Positions 24,702 to 32,425 of a stretch of 37,132 bases of DNA are shown one piece after another. The translations under genes were made by a program, and so were the position numbers. The DNA is from an uncultured Clostridia bacterium. Its GTDB lineage: Bacteria > Bacillota > Clostridia > TANB77 > CAG-465. Position 1 is the first letter of the stretch. Every line of letters starts with the position of its first letter. The notes beneath the pieces are model-generated. The model made no database searches and was not told where the DNA came from. It saw only the letters and a list, made by a program, of their open reading frames with translations. The stretch is taken from the NCBI GenBank assembly GCA_944387385.1, contig CALXES010000013.1, positions 1 through 37,132 of the forward strand, in the 5' to 3' direction.

Positions 24702-25679
24702 TTAATTTTGACTTAAAAATTCTATTAATATTTCTTTTACTTTTTCTATATCTTCCTCTCTATTTATCTTGTCCTTTATATAGCTACTATTTTTTATTCC
24801 TTTTAAATACCACGCAATATGCTTTCTCATCTTTAAAACTGCTTGTTTTACATTTTCTTCATTTTCTACAGCATAATTTATATGTTTTAAAATTATATCT
24901 AAGCGTTCACTATTTGATGGTATATAATTCTTTCCATCTAAAATACTCTTAAAAATCCATGGATTTCCTTGTGCCCCTCTTGCAATCATTATTCCGTCAC
25001 AATTTGTATATTCAAACATTTTCTTAGCACTCTCTATATCAACTATATCACCATTTCCTATTACTGGTATACTTACTGCCTCTTTAACAGCCTTAATTAT
25101 ATCTAAATCTGCCTTACCACTATAGTACTGTTCACGAGTTCTGCCATGAATAGTAATCATTGCAACGCCATATTTTTCACATATTTTAGCAACTTTTACA
25201 GCAGTTATTATATCATCATTAAATCCTTTTCTTGTCTTTACTGTTATTGGCTTTTTAGACACACTTGTTGCTTCTTTAATTATTTCTTCAACCTTATCTA
25301 AATTTAGTAATAGACCCGCGCCATCTCCATTTTTAACAAGTTTTGGTGCAGGACAACCCATATTTATATCGATTATATCTATAGTATCATCTTCATTTAA
25401 TTTTTCAATAGTATTTCTTATAGCATATTTATCGCTACCAAATATTTGAACAACTGATGGTCTTTCATCTTCTATTATATTAAGCAATTTACTTGTTTTT
25501 TTGCTATTAAATTCCATAGCTTTAGAGCTTGCCATTTCAGTAAATGTAAGTCCGGGTCCAAACTCTCTGCAAATTTTTCTAAAAGGTATATCTGTTACTC
25601 CTGCCATAGGAGCCAAAAAAACATTATTTTTTACTTTTATATTTCCTATTTTAATTTCTTTTATGTAATTTTCTAACAT
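24702..25679 (-). CDS. dusB: tRNA-dihydrouridine synthase DusB
   Basis: A 325-residue FMN-dependent enzyme reducing uridine in tRNA D-loops. The TIM barrel shows APMAGVTDIPFRKI at the start, NMGCPAPKLVKNGDGAGLL with the catalytic cysteine at residue 109, VKTRKGFND, IHGRTREQYYSGKADL with the histidine and arginine of the flavin/RNA site, and MIARGAQGNPWIF binding FMN phosphate. A helical C-terminal domain follows, with RKHIAWYLKG. Length and motifs fit the Firmicutes DusB/Dus1 group. AAGGAG lies 6 bases before the ATG. It has its own promoter, divergent from the plus-strand orphan gene. No terminator is visible before the next promoter. Confidence 0.95.
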   Translation of the reverse strand: MLENYIKEIKIGNIKVKNNVFLAPMAGVTDIPFRKICREFGPGLTFTEMASSKAMEFNSKKTSKLLNIIEDERPSVVQIFGSDKYAIRNTIEKLNEDDTIDIIDINMGCPAPKLVKNGDGAGLLLNLDKVEEIIKEATSVSKKPITVKTRKGFNDDIITAVKVAKICEKYGVAMITIHGRTREQYYSGKADLDIIKAVKEAVSIPVIGNGDIVDIESAKKMFEYTNCDGIMIARGAQGNPWIFKSILDGKNYIPSNSERLDIILKHINYAVENEENVKQAVLKMRKHIAWYLKGIKNSSYIKDKINREEDIEKVKEILIEFLSQN

Positions 25680-25700
25680 ATTATCTCCTTTATCTGTAAT

Positions 25701-25729
25701 ATAATACTATATTTTGCGCTAAAAATCAA
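25701..25729 (-). promoter_or_regulatory. Promoter for dusB
   Basis: The minus strand reads TTGATT (25729-25724), a 17-base spacer and TATTAT (25706-25701), 22 bases before the dusB ATG. It shares the 139-base divergent region with the promoter of the plus-strand gene. Confidence 0.6.
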
Positions 25730-25771
25730 TAAATATATAATCACAAATAATTACTAATTCCATTACTTATA

Positions 25772-25800
25772 TTGAAAAAATAAAAAATATTATATATTAT
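25772..25800 (+). promoter_or_regulatory. Promoter for the signal-anchored orphan gene
   Basis: TTGAAA (25772-25777), a 17-base spacer and TATTAT (25795-25800). A start about 7 bases downstream would fall on the GGAGGGG ribosome binding site, leaving almost no leader. A second candidate, TTGCGC with TATAAT at 25736-25741 and a 16-base spacer, would give a ~70-base leader. The choice cannot be made by eye. Confidence 0.45.
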
Positions 25801-25818
25801 ATATATGGAGGGGATTAT

Positions 25819-26538
25819 ATGAAAATTAAAAATATATTAATAGTATTACTTACTATTACAACAATTGCATCTACTTCAACAGCAGTTTATTTTGGTCTAA
25901 ATCAGAAAAATGAAGAGGAAAATCCAACACAAGATGTTCAAATTCAAGAAGAAAACAAAGAAGATGATGAAAAAATAGAAAATAAAGAAGATCAAGAAAA
26001 ATATACCAAAATATTTAAATTAAATGATGAAATTAACGTAATTAATAAAGCTTTCCCAGATGATAGTGGTTACTCTTATATAATAGACAGATACTCAGCT
26101 TCAGCACTTGGAGTAAGTGCAGTTTTAACTAATAACAATACTGTAAGATTAACATTTACAAAATTAGAAGGAACCACATCATTTCCAAATGCTGAACAAT
26201 ATTATAATACATATAATATTGAAATTAATTTTACTGATAAAAAAGTACAAAATATTTATTCTATGGGAGCAGGACAATCAGCATCCGCAAATTGCCTACT
26301 TTTCTTAATGGAAGATGGAACAGTTGAATATATGCCACTAGCATATGCAATAGCTAATAATGATTTTAGAAGTTACGGAAAGATAGAAGGAATAGAAGAT
26401 ATTGTAGACATGGTATCTGCTTCTATTAGTGGACCTGGATCTGGCTATGCTACTGTTTTAGTAATTCAAGAAGATGGAACTGCTTATGACATAGGTGAAC
26501 AATTATTTAATATAAATAATCAATATAAAGTATTGTAG
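25819..26538 (+). CDS. Signal-anchored secreted protein of unknown function
   Basis: A 239-residue protein. One hydrophobic segment (about residues 4-26) with a short basic N-terminus is a signal anchor or signal peptide; there is no lipobox cysteine. Residues 30-62 form an acidic, glutamate-rich linker. Residues about 65-239 are a folded extracytoplasmic domain with repeated strands and the patterns LLFLMEDGTVEYM and TVLVIQEDGTAYDIG. These resemble blades of RCC1- or propeller-like repeats but are too few for a full propeller. I do not recognise the family. GGAGGGG lies 5 bases before the ATG. It is a single-gene unit ending at a strong terminator and is divergent from dusB. Confidence 0.65.
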   Translation: MKIKNILIVLLTITTIASTSTAVYFGLNQKNEEENPTQDVQIQEENKEDDEKIENKEDQEKYTKIFKLNDEINVINKAFPDDSGYSYIIDRYSASALGVSAVLTNNNTVRLTFTKLEGTTSFPNAEQYYNTYNIEINFTDKKVQNIYSMGAGQSASANCLLFLMEDGTVEYMPLAYAIANNDFRSYGKIEGIEDIVDMVSASISGPGSGYATVLVIQEDGTAYDIGEQLFNINNQYKVL

Positions 26539-26568
26539 TTATTATAAAGATTAATTATTATGCCTAAA

Positions 26569-26610
26569 ACATAAATTTACATTTAAATATATGTAAATTT
26601 ATGTTTTTTT
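26569..26610 (+). terminator. Terminator after the signal-anchored orphan gene
   Basis: A 14-base perfect stem, ACATAAATTTACAT (26569-26582) with ATGTAAATTTATGT (26591-26604), loop of 8, then a T run to 26610. It lies about 30 bases after the stop. Confidence 0.8.
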
Positions 26611-26617
26611 ATTACTA

Positions 26618-26646
26618 TTTAACTTATTTTTATATCTAAATATAAT
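26618..26646 (+). promoter_or_regulatory. Possible promoter for the SOD-like gene
   Basis: TTTAAC (26618-26623), a 17-base spacer and TATAAT (26641-26646), 46 bases before the ATG. The -35 match is weak, but the position just after the preceding terminator is right for an independent unit. Confidence 0.4.
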
Positions 26647-26691
26647 TTAAATTAAAAATTCATATTATGTAATAATGAAAGGAGGCGTTTT

Positions 26692-27144
26692 ATGAGAAGT
26701 GCATATATAACCACAACAGCTAAAGCTATAATAAAAGGTTCAACAAAATATCCTAATTTACATGGAATAGCAAATTTTAAACAAATGAAAAATGGAGTTT
26801 TAGTAAAAATAGAAGTTTTTAATTTACCTTTTGAAAAATGTAAAAATGAAATTTATGGATTTCATATTCATGAAGGTACAACATGTACAGAAAATTCTGA
26901 AGATGAATTTAAAGACGTAGGAGCACATTTTAGTACAAATAATTGTAAGCATCCATATCATTCTGGTGATATGCCACCGATATTTGAAAATGATGGATAT
27001 GCTTACATGTCTTTTTTTACCAATAGATTTAAACTTTCAGAAATAATTAATAAAGCTGTAATAATTCATAGTAATGCTGATGATTTAACCACACAACCAA
27101 GTGGAAATTCAAAAGAAAAAATTGCATGTGGAATAATAAAATAA
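26692..27144 (+). CDS. Cytoplasmic Cu/Zn superoxide dismutase family protein
   Basis: A 150-residue member of the Cu/Zn SOD fold, which dismutates superoxide. Copper ligands align as His58 and His60 (YGFHIHEG), His79 (GAHF) and His126 (VIIHSNADD). Zinc ligands align as His79, His87, His90 and Asp93 (CKHPYHSGDMP). Cys65 and Cys146 match the structural disulfide. Two points differ from classical SodC. Only two residues separate His87 from His90 (eight between the corresponding histidines in eukaryotic SOD1), and the active-site arginine before IACG is Lys143. No signal peptide is present, so it appears cytoplasmic. An AAAGGAGG site lies 7 bases before the ATG. Family confident; activity uncertain. 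Confidence 0.85.
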   Translation: MRSAYITTTAKAIIKGSTKYPNLHGIANFKQMKNGVLVKIEVFNLPFEKCKNEIYGFHIHEGTTCTENSEDEFKDVGAHFSTNNCKHPYHSGDMPPIFENDGYAYMSFFTNRFKLSEIINKAVIIHSNADDLTTQPSGNSKEKIACGIIK

Positions 27145-27146
27145 AA

Positions 27147-27173
27147 GAAGTTCTAGTTTTAGAACTTCTTTTT
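27147..27173. terminator. Bidirectional terminator between convergent genes
   Basis: A 9-base perfect stem, GAAGTTCTA (27147-27155) with TAGAACTTC (27160-27168), and a 4-base loop, with T runs on both strands. It ends the SOD-like gene on plus. On minus it also contains the stop codon of the 51-residue gene (27161-27159). Confidence 0.8.
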
Positions 27174-27314
27174 ATCTACTTTCTTTAAAATTTCTTCTAC
27201 CTTTCTTTTTTCATCAAATTCATTTCCAAGCATCGTAGCTCCTTTAAAAAATACACATGCGAATGCCAAAAATATAATGTAAATAATAATTCCTATAATT
27301 ATTTTAATAATCAT
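27159..27314 (-). CDS. 51-residue single-pass membrane peptide
   Basis: A small open frame beginning MIIKIIIGIIIYIIFLAF and ending in the charged tail EEILKKVDKKKF. Residues 3-24 are a hydrophobic helix and residues 30-51 are strongly charged (N-in or N-out not decided). Support for a real gene: AAAAGGAGG lies 8 bases before the ATG, a TTGAGA-17-TAAAGT promoter with TG extension precedes it, and the stop lies in a terminator stem. No family is recognised. It is a separate unit downstream of the rodA terminator, convergent with the SOD-like gene. Such peptides may be membrane regulators, but nothing here shows a function. Confidence 0.65.
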   Translation of the reverse strand: MIIKIIIGIIIYIIFLAFACVFFKGATMLGNEFDEKRKVEEILKKVDKKKF

Positions 27315-27367
27315 ATATATATCCTCCTTTTTAATAACTTCAAAGCAAAATATTTAAAAGTATATTT

Positions 27368-27396
27368 ACTTTATCATACTTAAACCAACTTCTCAA
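27368..27396 (-). promoter_or_regulatory. Promoter for the 51-residue gene
   Basis: The minus strand reads TTGAGA (27396-27391), a 17-base spacer ending TGA, then TAAAGT (27373-27368). It begins about 10 bases after the T run of the rodA terminator. Confidence 0.55.
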
Positions 27397-27404
27397 GTAA
27401 TAAA

Positions 27405-27445
27405 ACAAAAATAGTGATTAATCACATAATTAATCACTATTTTTT
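27405..27445. terminator. Terminator after rodA
   Basis: A 13-base perfect stem, AATAGTGATTAAT (27410-27422) with ATTAATCACTATT (27429-27441), and a 6-base loop. A T run follows on minus (27410-27406) and a longer one on plus. It lies 12 bases after the rodA stop and ends the Region D operon. Confidence 0.8.
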
Positions 27446-27452
27446 ATATTAT

Positions 27453-28574
27453 TTAAAACATTACATTACTATTTTTTCTTGCCGATAAATTAAGTATAAT
27501 ACCCATAGCAATACCAGATGTAAGTAAATTACTTCCACCATAACTTACAAAAGGTAAAGGTACACCTGTTATTGGTAAAAGTCCAATCGTCATTCCAATA
27601 TTTTCTATAAAATGAAATGCAAACATTCCAGCTATTCCAACAGCAACAAAAGATGTATATAGATCTCTTGCTTCTGATGCTACTTTTAAAACTCTCAATA
27701 ATAAAACTAAATACAAAATAACAACAAGAGCAGAAACAACAAAACCCATTTCTTCAGATATTACAGAGAAAATAAAATCTGATGACTGAACAGGCAAATA
27801 ATCATATTGAGTTTGAGATCCTTTTAGATATCCAGTACCCAAAAGCATTCCAGCTCCAACAGCAATTTTTGACTGTATTGCATTATATCCATCTCCCAAT
27901 GGATCAAGCTCTGGATTTAAAAATACATCTATTCTAGATTTAGCATGATCCGGTAAAAAATTATATACAACTGGTAATAATACTAATGCAAGAAGTAAAG
28001 CTATTATTATATACCTATATTTTATTCCAAGCTTAAATATCATAAATACAGTTATCATTACATAAACAAGTGCTGTACCAAAGTCTGGTTGCAAAATAAT
28101 TAAAAACAAAGGTACTATAAATAGCATGCCAAGTATAACTAATAATATTACATTTTTCTTTTTATCTGGTTGTGGTGTTTGATTATTTTCTGTATACATA
28201 GTCATAACTTTTGCAGCGCATAAAATATAACCTATTTTCATGAGTTCAGATGGCTGATAAGAAATACCAGCTATATTAAACCAACTACTTGCTCCATAGG
28301 CCGTTGGCATTGCTAAAACTATTATAAGTAAAACGAAGTTTATAGCATATAGAGCATATCCCATAAATTCAAACATTGATGTATCTATTGCCCATAAAAA
28401 TATAGCTATTACACAGACAACAGCAAACCAAATAATCTGTCTTTGATATTCGGTATTACTGCCATCTGCATCTCCATAACCAGCACTATATATTCCTAGC
28501 ACTCCTATTATAAATAAGGCTATAATTGTTATAACTAATATATAATCTGTATTTTTTAATAAATTTTTAAACAA
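27453..28574 (-). CDS. rodA: Peptidoglycan glycosyltransferase RodA (SEDS family)
   Basis: A 373-residue SEDS protein with about ten helices, polymerising lipid II as the partner of PBP2. Motifs: NTDYILVITIIALFIIGVLG at the start, QPDFGTALV near residue 163, PLGDGYNAIQSKIAVGAG and SSDFIFSVISEEMGF near residue 265 (with the Asp at the catalytic position), and LPITGVPLPFVSYGGSNLL near the end. These favour RodA over FtsW. A TTG start at 28574 lies 2 bases after the aminopeptidase stop, with AAGGAG inside that gene's last codons, so translation is coupled. It is the last gene of a metabolic/peptidase operon rather than part of the mre operon. Confidence 0.93.
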   Translation of the reverse strand: MFKNLLKNTDYILVITIIALFIIGVLGIYSAGYGDADGSNTEYQRQIIWFAVVCVIAIFLWAIDTSMFEFMGYALYAINFVLLIIVLAMPTAYGASSWFNIAGISYQPSELMKIGYILCAAKVMTMYTENNQTPQPDKKKNVILLVILGMLFIVPLFLIILQPDFGTALVYVMITVFMIFKLGIKYRYIIIALLLALVLLPVVYNFLPDHAKSRIDVFLNPELDPLGDGYNAIQSKIAVGAGMLLGTGYLKGSQTQYDYLPVQSSDFIFSVISEEMGFVVSALVVILYLVLLLRVLKVASEARDLYTSFVAVGIAGMFAFHFIENIGMTIGLLPITGVPLPFVSYGGSNLLTSGIAMGIILNLSARKNSNVMF

Positions 28575-28576
28575 TT

Positions 28577-29974
28577 TTACTCCTTATAAAATGCTTTATA
28601 TGCAAGATATGTCATATAAACATCATACTTAGAAGTAACCTCATAAGGTGAATGCATTGCAAGAACAGGAGTTCCACAGTCTACAACCTCACAGCCCTTA
28701 TCTGCAAGGATATAAGCGATTGTTCCGCCACCACCTTTTCCAATTTTCCCTAAAGTTCCTACTTGATACATAACGTTATTTCTATCAAATAATGACATAA
28801 CTTTAGACATATAGCTTGCATTTGCATCACTAGCATTATACTTTCCACCAGAACCAGTATATTTTTCTATAGATATTCCACATCCAAGTGTACTACCATT
28901 TTGTATGTCTGAAACTTCCTCATATTCTGGAGAAATACCAGCTGTAACATCTGCAGATAAGACTTTAGAATTATAATATACTTCTAGTTTATCTACTCCC
29001 ATACTGTTAGTTTTCTCAATTAATTTATTAACAAACATATCAAAAGCACGTGAACTCATTGAAGTTGTTCCAATACTTCCAATTTCTTCTTTATCAACAA
29101 TCATTGCTATTGAAGTCTTTTTAATACTATCTCCAAGTTCATCTGCTGCATCAACTAAAGCTCTAATAGTTGCATATGCACATACTCTATCATCTTGACC
29201 ATATCCGCCTATTAGTCCTCTATCAAATCCAATAAATTTTGTTTTAAAAGCAGGAACAAATGAAATTTCACTTCTTGCAAAGTCAATTTCTTCTATGCCA
29301 TATTTTGCATTAAGAATTTTTAAAATATTCTGTTTAACTTTATCTGTAACCTTATCATCCGCGTCTTTATCTTTTAAAGATCCCACTAAAACACTCATTT
29401 TTTCTGGATCTATAAAGTCATTTGCATTAGCTTTCATTTGGTCTTTTGCAAGATGTGGAAGTAAATCTGCAATTGTAAATACAGGATCATCGTCATTTTC
29501 CCCAACAGATATCTTTATCTTTTCACCATCTTTATTATATATTACTCCATACATAGCAAGTGGTATTGACATCCATTGATACTTTTTTATGCCACCATAA
29601 TATTGTGTTTTAAATAATGCTGTACCACTTTTCTCTATCAATGGCATTGGTTTTATATCTAATCTTGGGCTATCAATATGTGCACCAACAATATTTAAAC
29701 CATTTACAATATTTTCATTTCCCACTACACATACATACAATGATTTATCTTTATTGACAAAATACACTCTATCTCCTGGTTCTAATATTTGTTTTTCATC
29801 AAGAGAAATAAAACCATTATTCTCAAGTATTTCTATTGCTTCTTCAACAGCTAAATATTCTGTTCTTGCTTTGTCTAAAAAATTCATATAGCTTTTTGCA
29901 TATCCATTTGCATTATCTAATTCTTCTTGAGATAATGTTGAATAAATATCTTTCTTTTCATATTTTAAACTCAT
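28577..29974 (-). CDS. M18 family aminopeptidase
   Basis: A 465-residue cytosolic metallopeptidase of family M18 (aspartyl/Lap4-type aminopeptidases). Di-zinc ligands are recognisable: VGAHIDSPRLDIKP (first His and Asp), GGYGQDDRVCAY (bridging Asp), DKEEIGSIGT (catalytic and ligand Glu), LSADVTAGISPEYEE (Asp) and LAMHSPYEV (His) near the C-terminus. The length is normal for the family. It would trim N-terminal residues, often acidic, from peptides. An AGAGGTAG site precedes the ATG. It lies 16 bases after the M24 peptidase gene, so two peptidases are co-expressed, a pairing consistent with peptide recycling. Confidence 0.93.
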   Translation of the reverse strand: MSLKYEKKDIYSTLSQEELDNANGYAKSYMNFLDKARTEYLAVEEAIEILENNGFISLDEKQILEPGDRVYFVNKDKSLYVCVVGNENIVNGLNIVGAHIDSPRLDIKPMPLIEKSGTALFKTQYYGGIKKYQWMSIPLAMYGVIYNKDGEKIKISVGENDDDPVFTIADLLPHLAKDQMKANANDFIDPEKMSVLVGSLKDKDADDKVTDKVKQNILKILNAKYGIEEIDFARSEISFVPAFKTKFIGFDRGLIGGYGQDDRVCAYATIRALVDAADELGDSIKKTSIAMIVDKEEIGSIGTTSMSSRAFDMFVNKLIEKTNSMGVDKLEVYYNSKVLSADVTAGISPEYEEVSDIQNGSTLGCGISIEKYTGSGGKYNASDANASYMSKVMSLFDRNNVMYQVGTLGKIGKGGGGTIAYILADKGCEVVDCGTPVLAMHSPYEVTSKYDVYMTYLAYKAFYKE

Positions 29975-29990
29975 ACTTTCTACCTCTTTT

Positions 29991-31196
29991 CTATATTAAA
30001 TATAATTCTTTTTGTATATTACAAAGTGGAATCGCTCCATTTTTTGTAACCAATATCATCTCCTCAATAGAACCACCATTTTCTATATTTATTCTAGGTT
30101 CTAGTGTATAAACTGCTTTTTCAACTAAATTTAGATTAGCTCTCTTACTATACTTTGGCGATATTAAAGCTCCAGCACCATGTACTTGTCTTCCAACTGG
30201 ATGCCCTGTTGCATGAGGATAATCTGGATATCCAGACTCAAGTATTTTTCCCCTTACTATTTCATCTATTTTATACGCTTTTATTCCCGGTTTCATATTT
30301 TTAATTCCACTTTCAATAGATGAAACTAAAGTATTGAAAACTTTTATTACACTATCTGGAGCTTGCCTTTCATTTTCTTTTAATAAATATCCCATTCTTT
30401 GCATATCGGTATAAAGAATTTTTCCATCCTTAAATTTTGCCTTTATTCCAAAATCAAAATAAATAGTATCTCCAGGAATTATTTTTTTATCTGTTGGAAG
30501 TGCATGACCACCTTTTTTTAAATTTTTACCAACTAAAACTATTGGGCAAATATCCCAAGCTAAATCATAATCTATTATATCATATTTATCTTTTATATTA
30601 TTCATGTATTGAGTCATAATTTTTTTCGTATTTTGAGCAATCTCAAATTCAGATTGATATGATTTAATTGTATAAAAAGCTTCTTTTAAAATATTATCAG
30701 TAATATTTGCAAGTACTTTTAGTTTTTCTATTTCATCATTACTATTTTTTGATATTATATCATAAATATTCATTTGTGCAGACTTAATAGATATTTTTTT
30801 ATTATTTTCTCTATATATTTTTCTAAATAATTTTGTGATCCTAACATATGAACTATAAGTTATAACATCTGTATTATTATCTGACATTGTAGTATAAGAT
30901 AAAAGTACTTTTTTAGGATACTTAAGTTTTTTTAATGATTCTTTAATTTTTTCTATTAAAACTGAATTTGAATCATAAACAAATACTCTACATTTTTGAT
31001 TTTCAATAGTTTTTATATTTCCTTCATCTAACTTATGAACAAAAACATATGCAATATTTTTTGATACTATAATGTAAGTAGAAGAAAATAATTTATCTGT
31101 AACATACTCTTTAAAAATTTTATCTGAGTTTTCTTTATTCTCCATTACCCAAATAGTATCATCATCTTTAATTGTATCAATAAAATCGTTTAACAT
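29991..31196 (-). CDS. M24 family metallopeptidase (Xaa-Pro aminopeptidase-like)
   Basis: A 401-residue protein with a divergent N-terminal domain (about 1-150) of the creatinase-N type and a C-terminal pita-bread domain. Metal ligands: Asp in TIYFDFGIKAK, Asp in LYTDMQRMGY, His in GHPVGRQVHGAG, Glu in YTLEPRIN and Glu in GGSIEEMILV. This is the complete D-D-H-E-E set, so an active dimetal peptidase is likely, probably cleaving Xaa-Pro. The ATG at 31196 overlaps the last 7 bases of ackA (ATGTTAA) and has no strong independent ribosome binding site, so translation probably depends on ackA termination. Creatinase or prolidase specificity cannot be separated by eye. Confidence 0.88.
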   Translation of the reverse strand: MLNDFIDTIKDDDTIWVMENKENSDKIFKEYVTDKLFSSTYIIVSKNIAYVFVHKLDEGNIKTIENQKCRVFVYDSNSVLIEKIKESLKKLKYPKKVLLSYTTMSDNNTDVITYSSYVRITKLFRKIYRENNKKISIKSAQMNIYDIISKNSNDEIEKLKVLANITDNILKEAFYTIKSYQSEFEIAQNTKKIMTQYMNNIKDKYDIIDYDLAWDICPIVLVGKNLKKGGHALPTDKKIIPGDTIYFDFGIKAKFKDGKILYTDMQRMGYLLKENERQAPDSVIKVFNTLVSSIESGIKNMKPGIKAYKIDEIVRGKILESGYPDYPHATGHPVGRQVHGAGALISPKYSKRANLNLVEKAVYTLEPRINIENGGSIEEMILVTKNGAIPLCNIQKELYLI

Positions 31197-32395
31197 TTTG
31201 ATACAATATCCACTGTCTGTCTAGCTATCTCTAGCTCTTCATTTGTTGGTATTACATATATTCCTATTTTAGATGAATCTTTAGAAATTCTTGCTTCTTT
31301 ACCAGAAGACATATTATTTAATTCCTTATCTAATTCTATTCCTAAGCATTCCATATCAGATACAACATCTTCTCTTTCAATCGCATTATTTTCTCCATTG
31401 CCACCAGTAAATACAATAGCATCTACTCTATTAAGTTCTGCTATATATGATCCAATATACTTTTTATTTCTATGTGTTTGAACTTTTCTTGCAAGTTTTG
31501 CTTGTTCATTTCCGCTAAGTTCTGCCTGTATTAACTGTCTTTGATCTCCTATACCACAAAGACCAAGTCTACCTGATTTCTTATTTAAAATATTCTCTAC
31601 TTCTTCTACTGATAAATTTTCATCTTTCATAAGACGTGTTACAATTGATGGATCTAAATCTCCACATCTTGTCTCCATTACTAATCCTTCAAGTGGAGTA
31701 AATCCCATTGATGTATCATATGATTTACCATTTTTTATTGCACAAATTGATGCTCCTCCTCCAAGATGACATACAATAGCATTAATATCTTCCTTTTTCT
31801 TACCAAGTATATTTTCTAATCTTCTAAGAATATACTGATATGAAGTTCCATGGAAACCATATCTTCTAATTTTATTATTAGTATAATACTTATAGTCTAT
31901 TGCATATAAGTAATTATATATTGGCATTGTCTGATGAAAAGCTGTATCAAAAACAGCAACATTTTTCTTTTGAGGCGCAATTTCCATCATTGCTTTTATC
32001 CCCATTAAGCAACCTGGATTATGAAGTGGTGCAAGATCAGATAATTCTTCAATTGTACTTATTACACTGTCATCTATAAGCACTGATGAACTAAATTTCT
32101 CTCCACCATGGACAACTCTATGTCCAATAGCATATATCTCATCTATTGAATCAATTACGCCATATTCTTTATTCATTAATGTGTCAAGTAGTACTTCCAT
32201 TCCTTCCTTATGAGTGGGCATTGATATATCCTCGTTTTTCTTTATATTATCTCTAACATTATTATATATAATGTTTGACTCTTTATATCCCACCATATCG
32301 CATCTACCTTTTGCTATTACTTCATTGTTATTTTCAACATCAATAAGTTGAAATTTAATTGTTGAGCTTCCACAGTTAATTACTAAAATCTTCAT
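31190..32395 (-). CDS. ackA: Acetate kinase
   Basis: A 401-residue ASKHA-fold enzyme forming ATP and acetate from acetyl phosphate. MKILVINCGSSTIKFQL contains Asn7; GHRVVHGGEKF holds Arg93; VFDTAFHQTMP holds Asp150; RRYGFHGTSYQY holds His182; METRCGDLDPS supplies the catalytic arginine; and IPTNEELEIARQT carries the metal-binding glutamate near the C-terminus. All expected catalytic residues are present at near-standard numbering. It follows pta by 30 bases, the usual order, with AAAGGAGG 7 bases before the ATG. With pta it forms the acetate overflow and substrate-level phosphorylation route of a fermenting anaerobe. Confidence 0.97.
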   Translation of the reverse strand: MKILVINCGSSTIKFQLIDVENNNEVIAKGRCDMVGYKESNIIYNNVRDNIKKNEDISMPTHKEGMEVLLDTLMNKEYGVIDSIDEIYAIGHRVVHGGEKFSSSVLIDDSVISTIEELSDLAPLHNPGCLMGIKAMMEIAPQKKNVAVFDTAFHQTMPIYNYLYAIDYKYYTNNKIRRYGFHGTSYQYILRRLENILGKKKEDINAIVCHLGGGASICAIKNGKSYDTSMGFTPLEGLVMETRCGDLDPSIVTRLMKDENLSVEEVENILNKKSGRLGLCGIGDQRQLIQAELSGNEQAKLARKVQTHRNKKYIGSYIAELNRVDAIVFTGGNGENNAIEREDVVSDMECLGIELDKELNNMSSGKEARISKDSSKIGIYVIPTNEELEIARQTVDIVSKC

Positions 32396-32425
32396 TTAAA
32401 ATCCTCCTTTAAAAAATATACATTA

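Noticed and set aside
30570..30770. TATGATATAAT copies in the M24 gene as internal promoters
   Set aside because: Both encode Tyr-Asp-Ile-Ile in frame and lie in the middle of a gene, far from any downstream start. They are best explained by coding and composition.
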